Both the position numbers and the translations under genes were made by a program. A DNA stretch of 64,000 bases from Selaginella tamariscina. Lineage: Eukaryota > Streptophyta > Lycopodiopsida > Selaginellales > Selaginellaceae. Shown in pieces: positions 43,577 to 61,975 of the stretch (positions are counted from its first letter, which is position 1; each line of letters begins with the position of its first letter). The DNA lies in NCBI GenBank assembly GCA_003024785.1, contig PUQB01000246.1, positions 62,001 to 126,000 of the forward strand, written 5' to 3'. The notes below the pieces were generated by a model. The model made no database searches, was not told the origin of the DNA, and worked only from the letters and a program-made list of their open reading frames with translations.

Positions 43577-43993
43577 TATGTATATATAGAAGAACACATA
43601 GACTTATATATGATACATGTGTATGTAAATCATTATCTGGCTAGCCTTAAGCACGCACGCACGCATACGTACCTTTTGGCCGTTTTTCATAGCGGCAAAG
43701 CCTCTTGCAAACCAAAGAGGCACAGTTCCAAAGAGCTGTTTCCCATAGACCTTGGCATAGAGCTCCTTAACCTCTTTGTGAAGATCGTGGGTGAGACGCT
43801 CCACGCAGTAGCCACTCCCCTTGTCTCTGGGTGCATCGCCCCATACACTCTTCACCCATTTGCGCATCTGGGGAGTGTCCACTGCCAGCCCTCGTCGCCT
43901 GCGCAGCTGCTCGGATGTAATCACAGGAGGATACTCCTCCCCATCTTCGGATGATTCCGAACTGTGTATGTAAACGCGTGTGTTGTGTGTGTA

Positions 43994-44031
<38 letters not shown>

Positions 44032-44043
44032 AATTTACCTCAT
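42294..44043 (-). CDS. WGD-domain RING-H2 protein, copy B (unrecognised family)
   Basis: Exons on the minus strand: 44039-44043 (only ATG AG), 43673-43961, 43419-43518, 43188-43282, 42932-43100, 42417-42774, 42294-42337. The tiny coding first exon splices in phase to an acidic Ser/Glu-rich start (SSESSEDGEE). Domains match copy A: MRKWVKSVWGDAPRD, VPLWFARGFAAMKNGQK, a basic stretch (GKRKRETWNRKTRNK), an acidic joint with NQMDDPDLKEW, a coiled coil, and RING-H2 with CAVC, TPCFHVYHLYC and CAEC. The last cysteine pair is C-x2-C here, against C-x4-C in copies A and C. One frame change is seen in exon 5; the RING exon is intact. The tail is acidic (DGDEDCVLVDID). Nuclear action and ubiquitin ligase activity are inferred. 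Confidence 0.8.
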
Positions 44044-44199
44044 GAAGATTGCTGAGCTTAGATTATGCACATGAACTTAAACCGAGAGAGAGATGTGCAG
44101 TATTATACCCGACGTACACAATCGTTGACATAGGGAGTACTTGCTCATTATGACGGACCATATAAATTGATATTATTACTTATAATTAATATATATGTA

Positions 44200-44285
44200 C
44201 AGGATATCATGAGTACGAGCTTATACGAAATGCAAATTACACATATCGAAGCAAAAGCCCACTTGCACAGCATATAACAAACTGA
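44200..44285 (+). pseudogene. relic of a RING-family coiled-coil exon
   Basis: Words GAGTACGA, GCTTATACGAAATGCAAATT and GCCCACTTGCA appear in the same order as in exon 4 of copy C (about 49967-50041). An internal piece is missing and the sequence between is decayed. No other exon is attached. Confidence 0.75.
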
Positions 44286-44735
44286 TTTATTTAAATTAAT
44301 AACTACTAAAATCTATAATGTAAAATTTACTAATTCTTAATCGATGCATTATAATTAATTATCTTTAAAGATCAAGTTTATAACTAGGAAATATCTTATA
44401 ATTTCTTTTTCTCTTTTAGTGTACATTAGTAAGTATTAATTAATGTTATATTTACATGTTTTACACATTGTTTGTTACGTATATACGCCTATACTATATA
44501 CAGTTGACACTTTATGATTAAATTTTGATAAACTTATAGAGTTATAAAATTATAGATTCTTTAATAAGTTATATGACATTCGGTGGTATTAATGTTAAGA
44601 AATTATATACAATGGAAACGATTTTCATTAATGTAAATGTAATGAAAAATTTACGAAATAATTTAACACATAATATTAAATATTTTAATATATAACTTGC
44701 AAATCTTAATAGTATATAAATATATTTTAAATTTA
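44283..44735 (+). repeat. duplicated non-coding block, arm 1
   Basis: Similar in order and orientation to 47364-47965. Shared words include TATTAATTAATGTTATATTT, TTACGTATATACGCCTATAC, TAAATTTTGATAAA and AATGTTAAGAAATTA. With the adjoining exon relic it marks a duplicated segment of the RING gene cluster. Confidence 0.8.
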
Positions 44736-47363
44736 AAAAGATCTTACTAAAATAAACATAAAGGCCTATTGTAGAACGATTCATTAAACATATTGTTATA
44801 GCCCTCCCATAAATGATAATAATAAGAGATAGCTCGTTAAACTTTGTGCATATGTGTGTATGTGGGTGCATTTAATGTGTATTATGGAATGTTTATAATC
44901 CACGTGTTGTGTGCACGTGGACACCCCAAACCAAACATTTATTATTACACACTCTACATTGGGCTTACATACACACGAAAATTACATACACTTATATAAT
45001 TAATTAAGAATTATTAAAAAGACAGCATAAAAATTTGATTTTCATTCACACATTCAAAGTTTCGAAATAAAAACATGTGACAGTTTGAGTAACATTAATA
45101 TCATGCTACTGTAGTTTATTATCATTAGTTAAAAACAACATCAAATATGTAGCACTTATAACATAACATGTGTAATATAGGTATCACATTAAATAGATTT
45201 ATATGACTAACAGAATTATAATTCTAAATAAAAAGAGAAGTGTTAGGTATGTTCAGTTAGTCATGTGTGAAAAAAATTAAATAAAATAATTTACTGATGT
45301 TGTATTTTCTCTTGGCACCAGATAAAAAGCAATCAATGGTTACACACAAAGAATGAATCATATTCATGTACATAGTTTATATAAATTATACATGAAAAAA
45401 AATTAAATTTGTATAAACTTTATATGCTAACACCAATTTAATAAATTATAATTATTGATCTTCTTCAAGTAAGACTAACTAATAATACTTTATAATTCTA
45501 TCTTACTCTTTATTTATAATTATATCAAGTAAATATGCTGGATGTAAGACCTTTAATACACATGTGATATGTCGTAATGCACTACACATTTGATATTGTT
45601 ATTTAAGTAGTAACGACAATAAGTTATTATAATGTCGAATGATTTTTATTCGAACCATTAACATGTTTACTTATTTTTATTTAAAGACTTTAAATGTGTG
45701 AATAAAAAGGTAAATTTTAGGCAAGTTCGATGCAACACCTCCATTAACTGCATCTTTTAAAAAACTTAAAAGAATTTTAATCTTAAATTTATCTTTATTA
45801 TTTTTTTTTTAACTGTTTTTCTTATGCTCTAACACATTCAATAAATTGTTTAACAATGTATTTATACTTTAAGGTTGTACTTTTATTTGCCTATAATGTA
45901 AGTGAGTCAATAAAAAGGGGAAAAAAAATGACTTTACAAAATCATTATTCAGTAATGGGAAAATGCAATAATATATTTGTAATTATTATATCTTCATTAT
46001 GTGTGCATGCTTCTATTTTAGTGACAAATAATTTAATTTAGTTGTACTTTGCATTTTAATTATTGATATTATAATCTTTAAAAAGCAAGTATTAAATTAA
46101 TCATTTTTAAAAAAATTTGCAATTAAGATTTGTACAATTATATTTTAAAGTTTGTAATTAACATTCAAAGACAAACAACAATATAACACTATGATAAAAT
46201 TTAGAAAAGCAAGCATTTTTAATCATTCATTTAAAAATATTAAAGTCATATATTTATTTAAGCGAATAAATGAATTTAGAAACATAACACTCCATCGTCT
46301 TAAAAGACATTATATTAAAGTCCAATTGTTCCCACCCACAATTATTGAATTTAAAAACTTTATGATTTATTTATATATATATAATATTCTTATAGTAAAT
46401 ACAAACTTATTAATTGTTATTTAAATATAATGATAACTTCAATTATAATGAATTTAAAAGAATTTACTTTTATTTTAGGATTTTCATGTTTTTTTTTTAA
46501 TAAAATCATAGTTTTTTGCTCCTCTTGTTAAAAAAAATATGAAAATCCATAAAATTTAAAAATCATAAAAATTCTCAATTTTAAGGCAAAATTGGCTAAA
46601 AATGAACATAAAAAAAGATAAAAATCATAAAAATGCCAAGATTTAAAAACATGTAAATAATAATGATAATGACAAATTGCAAATCTAAAATATTTGTATT
46701 ATTTATAATAATTTAATAATGATAAAATATAAAATATAAAGATAAAATAAAATATAATGGAAAGAGTCAAAATAATATTATAAAATAACAATGATTTATC
46801 AGTGAAATCAATAAATGACATGGGATGGATATGCAATAGTTATAATTAAAGATTTGATATTTTTATTTTAAAAAATTCTTTTTTAATTTCTTTATAATTA
46901 ACATATTCACTTAACACTAATATTATTAAAATTGTGTTTGCATGTTTTTTACCAACATTCACTAATGTGTTAATAAACACATTCACTAATGCATTTGCAA
47001 AACATGTTTGCAACATGTTTACTCAATTTGTTATTTTTTTTTCCTAATTAAAATAATAAACATGATAAGTTTTCTAGTTTTTTTATTAGTTTTATTTTAT
47101 TTTATTTGATTAATTTTAAATATATAATTTGAATATTTAAAATCCTAGCATTTTAATATTTAAATATGCTAAATATTTAAATTTATTTATTTATATTACT
47201 AAAGAATGTGTTTGTGGAATTTTAAAAATATTTTATTAACACATTTACAAACTAAAAATGTTTGAAAAATCAGTTTATGTCAACATTACTCACTAAATAG
47301 CAAAGTTTCTTTTATTGTTATAAAATTACAATTTATATGTATAAAAGCAAAAACGCATACAAC

Positions 47364-47965
47364 AATTTATTTAAACTAATAACTATAGAAATATTTTAAA
47401 ATAGTATAATATAAAAAATTTACTATTTCCTTTTAGGGTTGAGCGGGTAAAAGAATGGAATTCACATTAAACTTTATGGAGTTCAGTAATTTTTCTTTTT
47501 GAAGTAGATTAACTATTCTAATCTAAGAATCAGTTATAATGCATTATAATTAATTATATTTCAAAATTAAGAATAACTTATAATTTCTTAGTTGAATGAA
47601 CTTCCATTACATTAGGAAATATTAATTAATGTTATATTTCATATACATGTTTTACACGTTATATATTACGTATATACGCCTATACCATATACAATTGACG
47701 CTATTTTCGAGAATTAAATTTTGATAAAGTTATAGAGTTATAAAATTCTTTAATAAGTTATACGACATTAAATGGTATCAATGTTAAGAAATTAGACACA
47801 ATGAAAGCGAGTTTCGTTGAGATGGAAAGAAACCACAAAGAAAATTTATAAAGTAAATGTAATTAAATTTACAAAGTAATCTAACACTAAAACATTCATA
47901 CATAATAATTATAACTTTAATATATAACTCAACAGTATATAAATATATAATATTTATATACATGT
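47364..47965 (+). repeat. duplicated non-coding block, arm 2
   Basis: Partner of 44283-44735, about 3.1 kb away, in direct orientation and diverged by substitutions and short insertions. It lies upstream of RING copy C. Confidence 0.8.
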
Positions 47966-48545
47966 GTGTGTGTGTGTGTGTATGTGTGTGTATGTGTGTA
48001 ACGGCTTTATCTTCTTTCTATGTACACACACGTATGTGTATCCACTTGCTCATGCACACCCGAAGGTGCAATGATTCCTCTTCTGTTTGTTGTGTTTAGC
48101 TAACTTAATATATAAAATAATTCACATAATAAACATTATAAATATATATTATATTATAAATATAGTCTTTATACAGCTCATATATATATATAAACTGAAA
48201 ATACAAGATAGTTATTATTACAATTGGCAGAGGTAACTTTTTGTGTTCCTTTTAATAATTAACTAGGTTTTTTTCTCCTTGAGAAATAGGTTTAACACTG
48301 GAAGAGGTAAGTATTTTAGTAAGATTTTAAATGGTAAAATATTCTCAAAAAAATTTACATTATTGATATGCATATTTAATTCTTTCCGTTTAAAATCTAT
48401 CTAATAATAAATTTAAAATTTAAAACGGAAATTTCCCTTACCAGATCTTAATCGATTATTTATCCGTATATATGATCTCTCTCTCTCTCTCAATATTTAA
48501 ATTACTAAACTCATCTCGTTTGTCAGACACCATGAAACTTTGTGT

Positions 48546-48548
<3 letters not shown>

Positions 48549-48601
<53 letters not shown>
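48549..48601. repeat. compound microsatellite (TA)n-(GA)n
   Basis: TA repeats then GA repeats about 40 bp upstream of the copy C start codon, so within its promoter or leader. Confidence 0.95.
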
Positions 48602-48605
<4 letters not shown>

Positions 48606-48642
48606 TTTCCATTATATTATATATATATTATAGAGATATACC

Positions 48643-49092
48643 ATGGAGTTAACGATGAAGGAGCTACGGGCTGGTAATGGTTGCAAAAGAAACAACACTG
48701 AGCAGATGAAGAAATGGATGAGGAATATATGGGGAGATGCTCCAAAAGTTGCCAAACAGGGCTACTTCATCGACGGCCTGGATGAAGGCCTCAGAAATGA
48801 GCTGCTTGCACTCTACTACACTGCCGGTGGGCAGCGGAGGGTGGTATTGTACCGATTTACTTTGCTAGAGCCTTTGCTGCATTCAAGAATGGCCAGAAGG
48901 TGTGTGTGTGTGCATGCGTGCGTGTGCGTGTGTGAGAGAGAGAGAGTGTCATGTACAAGAGGTGTTTATGATAGTTTTTACACGTATATATCGAGATACA
49001 AGATATATACATACGTGTGTGTGTTTGTGTGAGAGAGAGAAAGAATGTCATGTACAAAAGGTGTTATGATATCGAGATACATAGACATTTAC

Positions 49093-49136
<44 letters not shown>

Positions 49137-50678
49137 ATGTCATGTACAAAAGGTGTTTATGATAGTTTTTACACGTATATATCGAGATACAATATATATA
49201 CATAGACATTTACGTGCGTGCGCGGGTGTGTGTGTGTGCGTGAGAGAGAGAATGTCATGTACAAAAGGTGTTTATGGTAGTTTGTACACGTATATATCGA
49301 GATACAAGGTACAGTAATACATAGACATTTACGTGCGTTTGTGTGTGTGTGTGAGAGAGAGAGAATATCATGTACAAAAGGTGTTTATGGTAGTTTTTAC
49401 ATACAAGATATATACATAGACATTTACGTGTGTGTGTGCGTGAGAGAGAGAATGTCATGCACAAAATAGTTTTTACACGTATATACAAGACATATACATA
49501 GACATTTACATACACACACCACACACACACACATACACACATACACACACACCTACACACATACACACACACCCGGAGCTGCAGGTTTCTCAGGACTTGG
49601 GAGGAAGAAAAGGGTGAAGATATGTATGGAGAGTAAAGAGGAAGGGAGTACCCCAGTCAGGGATTCAGGAAGGAACAGGGTACGTATACACATGTGTACG
49701 TATATACATATGTGTAATTCTTACCGTTTTACGTAGCTGCCCTAGGTCTTGATGCGGACCACGTGGACGATTCCGATCTGAAGCTGTGGATTGCTACATG
49801 TGAGGAGGAGATCGCACAGGAACAAGCCGAGCAGAAGCAGATGTTATTGGTAATATACCCAGTATATTATTTCTAAATATAATATATTAATACATATAAA
49901 TATATGAATAAATAAATATGCAGGATATAGAGGAAGCAGAGGAGAGGTGTAAGGCATATCAGATTGAGTACGACACCTTAACAAGGCTTATACGAAATGC
50001 AAATTACAGACTTACCGGATTCGAACGCGAGCCCACTTGCAAAGAATATTCTTGCGAATATATACAACGCTGAACGGGAGAAAGAGTCTTTCAAAACTAA
50101 GGTATATATATTTTTACATAATAAATTATTTTTTAATTAATAATTAATTGAATTTATTATTATTTAAGGTTGAAACACTTAAGACGAACCTGAATATGTG
50201 ACAACAACCTGCATGTTTTAAGTAAGAAAAGAGGATTAATTAAGGGGTTTAAGAGGGAAATGTGCATTAAACTTTACCGGCCAAGTTACTGGGGAGCGTC
50301 CAAAACGGCCACCGGAAGTTCACTAGAGCTTGTCCACGTCGGCAAGTGTGCATTTTGCAACCAGGATTCCGATCCGGAATATCCACCTGCAGCCTTTCTT
50401 ACGCCGTGCTTACACGTGTACCATCTTTACTGTGCATTTCAGGCGTTTGACTGTGAAAATCCCCTTTGTGTTTATCCGGGCTGTGGTAAGGATATTCCTT
50501 CGCATACTCTCGAGCAGATGGGTTTCAAAGGCAAAGGTAATTTTGATGCATTTATAATATATATGTGTGTGTGTGTGTGTGCACGTGTGTGCGTGCGTGT
50601 GTTTGTGTGGAAGATACATTGGGTTGTCGATTAATATACTGTTGTTTAACTGCAGATGGAGATGATTATTCATATTAA
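48643..50678 (+). CDS. WGD-domain RING-H2 protein, copy C (unrecognised family)
   Basis: Exons: 48643-48899, 49584-49679, 49737-49849, 49924-50101, 50169-50536, 50656-50678. Same plan as copies A and B: MELTMKELRAG start, QMKKWMRNIWGDAPK, GYFIDGLD, then VPIYFARAFAAFKNGQK out of register; a basic patch with GRKKR; an acidic joint; the coiled coil DIEEAEERC...YDTLTRLI; and RING-H2 with CAFC, TPCLHVYHLYC and CENPLCVYPGC. The tail is DGDDYSY. Frame changes occur once each in exons 1, 2, 4 and 5, more than in A or B, so this copy may be decaying, or may only suffer the sequence errors seen elsewhere. Intron 1 is expanded by a minisatellite (48940-49510). Confidence 0.75.
48930..49510 (+). repeat. 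compound minisatellite in copy C intron 1
   Basis: Six units of about 90-115 bp. Each has a GA run, AATGTCATGTACAAAAGGTG, TTTTACACGTATAT, ATACATAGACATTTACGTG and a TG run. Unit landmarks (TGTCATG) lie near 48947, 49046, 49137, 49252, 49365 and 49453. Confidence 0.9.
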
Positions 50679-50705
50679 AAGGTAATATTAATAATGCTAA
50701 AAGTA

Positions 50706-50781
<76 letters not shown>

Positions 50782-51937
50782 AACGGAGATTGTTATTATA
50801 ATTATAATAAACATATTCTGTTTTATTCAGAGGACAGCTTGAAGGTTGGAGAATGCAGTATATGTACGCAGACAGTTTATTAAAATTAAATTAACCGTTT
50901 TAGTTACATAATATATTGTATCAATTTCTTGCTTGTATGCAATGTAAACTATGACTTAATATATATATTCAAATATTTCTATACACAATAATAAATATCA
51001 CTGTATATCCATATGTAAGTGGCCAAGGGACCCCGGACTCCAGGACCTTAATAATTTTATATCATAATTAAATATTATGTAAACCAAATTTAAGTTATTA
51101 ACCAACCTTAAATACCTTTAATAACTTTAATATAATATTTAAAAAGCTATTAAAATATATTATATTACCTTACAATATTAAATTATATTTATTTAATAAA
51201 TTTAATATTCAAATAAAATTTACACATTTAAAGATGAATGCTGCTTCTGAACCTGAAATATTATATTACAAACGTAATGTATAATTTTTTTATATTTTTA
51301 TAACTTTATCTTGTAATACATTTATGTATAAAAATATAACACATTACATATAAAAATATCAAATTCCTATACATTATAATACTCGTGGGCCACAATTTAC
51401 ATAGTTAATTTTAATTAAATTATACAAATTAAATATAAAATATATATAAACGAGCCGAGTATACAACATAAATGTATACATCAAATATTTCTTATATTAT
51501 CTTCAACATGAGTATAAAAAATAAAAAAATATCTCTTCCTGGATAAACTCAACATACATCCACCAACATTTTTGTATTTAATGAATAGAAGGATCATGTT
51601 GTCAATATATTTGACCACAAAGAATATATATATATACAAACACACATGATACCTTTTGATATATTTCCTTATCAGTACACGTTATTATCACTATATTTAA
51701 ACATATATATACAGGATACGTTTTGATATATTTCCTTATCATATAGTACACGTTATATAACATATATATACATATGCGTGAGTGTGAAAGCGTGTGTGTG
51801 TGTTTAAGAGAGACTAGAGACGTATATAGAAGTAAGCTTATTAGAGAGATTGAAAAAAGAGATCAAACCAGCCAGTCAAGCCACTAGTCAACTAGTTAAC
51901 TAATCAGTCAACTAGCAAACACACCGGTCAACGAACC
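50679..51937. other. intergenic region between RING copy C and aldolase
   Basis: AT-rich, with (TA)n-(TG)n at about 50708-50777. A short duplication is present: TTTTGATATATTTCCTTATCA followed shortly by GTACACGTTAT occurs near 51655 and 51722. The stretch at 51855-51930, with repeats of AGTCAACTAG, is probably aldolase 3' untranslated sequence. No gene seen. Confidence 0.5.
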
Positions 51938-53830
<1,893 letters not shown>

Positions 53831-54781
53831 TCCAAGCTCACACACAGAAACAGGAACTCGTGATATTTTTCACTGACACCCTAGTGAGCCAATAAAAAAA
53901 GCCCTGCCTCTGACGGAATGTGCTAGAGCATATTTTAAGATAATGCCAGCTGATAAATACCTGGCATATTCGCTTATCAAAGGCCGCCACCGCATCTAAA
54001 TCCGGCATATAACAACATCCATGGTCCAGATTGATTGGAGGTTACTTGACCACCAAACTTTTGTAATGCTCCAATTAATTTAATTTTAACCGTTTTTTTA
54101 ATTTAAATTTTACGTTGTAGAAAATTAATAAAGTTAATTTAAATTTTATCAAACTATATATAATGTATTTAGAATGATATAGAAAGCCTGAATAGACATG
54201 TTACGAGATCACGGACAAAGACATACCTCTCATGTGATAACAGCTATTTGTATAATAAACTTTTTAGTTCACACCCACACACACCGCTGTGTGTGTGTGT
54301 GTGTGTGTGGTACGCTTCTTATATTATACGTAATATATTTAAGTATAAATTCAAAATAATAATATAGTTGATGAATTAACACTTTTTACTATGTCTCAAA
54401 TTCACATATTTAGAAATTTATTATTGTTGAATTTTAACTATTGCACTCTTGATAAATAAAAAAGTCCGATTTTTATATTAAATTAAATAAACGTAATTTT
54501 TACTATCACCAGAAAATTTACTTAATAAAATACTTTTAAAAAGTTTAAATTTATTTTTTAATGAATTATATTGCTATGGGTATACATATATGATTTACAT
54601 AGTCATAAACAATTTATTATTATCATTCATGATTAATATATTATATGTAATGAAGATGTGCTTTATTTATTTATTTATTGATTCTATTATAAATTATAAA
54701 TTATAAATTATAATATCGTTAATATACAAAATTGCATAATTACAAGTCTATAATTACCGTTAAAACGTGATTAATGGCTAA
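53831..54781. promoter_or_regulatory. aldolase promoter and intergenic region
   Basis: Upstream of the aldolase on the minus strand. An inverted CCAAT (ATTGG in the promoter sense) lies near 53890, and three GATA-type motifs (GATAAG and two TTATC) cluster at about 53938-53980, resembling plant I-box elements. Beyond about 54060 the DNA is AT-rich with a TG array at about 54292-54309; it contains the 3' flank of the SNF2 gene. Confidence 0.4.
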
Positions 54782-60913
<6,132 letters not shown>

Positions 60914-61265
60914 CGCTATTTTCTTCAAGAATTCACACAAAATAAAGAAATCACAAAAAGCGCTGTGTATGCAAGCGTCTAGTTCCCCTGCGTGCGCGTT
61001 TGGAGCTCCAAGAGCACTAAAACCCTCGCCTTTCCGCCCTAAAATTCTGTCCTTCGAATTGAACCTAATGCCGCCTACGTGGCACATTTTCCCGCTCCTT
61101 AGGGTTCTTCCGTAGGCCGTCAGTTTCACGATTCTTTTTTTACCATATTGCAATAATTTATATAATAATTGATATATTTAATAATATTCAGACTATAAAT
61201 ATATTTTATTTATTCATAATTTCTACATAAATAGTACACGTGTCCGTACAGTACATACGGACATT
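60914..61265. promoter_or_regulatory. SNF2 gene promoter and PPR 3' flank
   Basis: 352 bp between the SNF2 start codon and the PPR stop codon. A telo-box-type motif (TTAGGGTT, reading AACCCTAA in the promoter sense) lies at about 61099-61106. GC content falls sharply left to right: about 60960-61110 is GC-richer and may be transcribed leader, while 61130-61240 is AT-rich. Confidence 0.45.
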
Positions 61266-61678
61266 CTAAAGGCTGGACAAGAGAATGTACGGAGCTGGTT
61301 TACCCGGTTCGAGCTCCATAACCTTTTCTGCGGCCCGTTTTGCCCTTATCTCATCTCCCTGCAGCTTACAAGCCCCTAACAGTGACATCCACAAAACAGA
61401 TGACTCACGTATATTCTCGGGCATATTCTTTATAAGTTCTTCAGCATGGGACAGCTTCCCAGACCTCGCAAGCATATCCACGGCACATGCATAGTGCTCC
61501 GGACTTCTCGCTACCCTGTATTCCCTCTCCATACAAGTGAAGCAGTTCTTACCTTCCTCAACCAAACCTGCAGTAAACACATGGCGTGTGTGTGTGTGCG
61601 CGTGTGCGTGTGCTTGTGTGTTTGTGTGTGTGTGTGTGAGAGAGAGAACCACCTGCAGTAAACACATGCTATGCGTGT

Positions 61679-61710
<32 letters not shown>

Positions 61711-61943
61711 CCACCTGCAGTAAACACGTGCTCTGTGTGTGTGGTGCGAGAGAGAGAGAGAGAGAGAGCCATCTGCAGTAAACACATGTTCTGTGTGTGC
61801 ACACGCACACAGCATGTGTTTAACTGCAGGTTTGATTGAGGTTCTCTCTCTCTCCACACACACACACACATGTGTGTGTGTGTAGAGAGAGAGAGAGAAC
61901 ACCTGCAGTAACCACATGCTCCGTGTGTGTGGTGAGTGAGGAT

Positions 61944-61975
<32 letters not shown>

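Larger units (their letters stand above)
44044..48642. other. intergenic region between RING copies B and C
   Basis: 4.6 kb of AT-rich DNA. It holds a RING-gene exon relic (44200-44285), the two arms of a local duplication (44283-44735 and 47364-47965), a TG array near 47965-47999 and (TA)n-(GA)n at about 48549-48601 just before copy C. Frames at 45856-46041 and 46191-46424 are open but composed of AT-rich codons and look like chance. Confidence 0.6.

Noticed and set aside
43349-43954. 201-codon plus-strand frame opposite RING copy B
   Set aside because: It is antisense to exons of copy B and runs through TC/AC arrays; the minus-strand reading has the conserved family domains.
45856-46424. 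Two open frames in the spacer before RING copy C
   Set aside because: Composition is that of AT-rich non-coding DNA (Ile/Asn/Lys/Tyr-rich), with no conserved motif and no splice context.
60914-61147. Upstream start for the SNF2 gene at about 61147-61153
   Set aside because: The extra leader has no conserved features and overlaps a region with a telo-box-like motif; the ATG at 60913 is preferred, though not proven.
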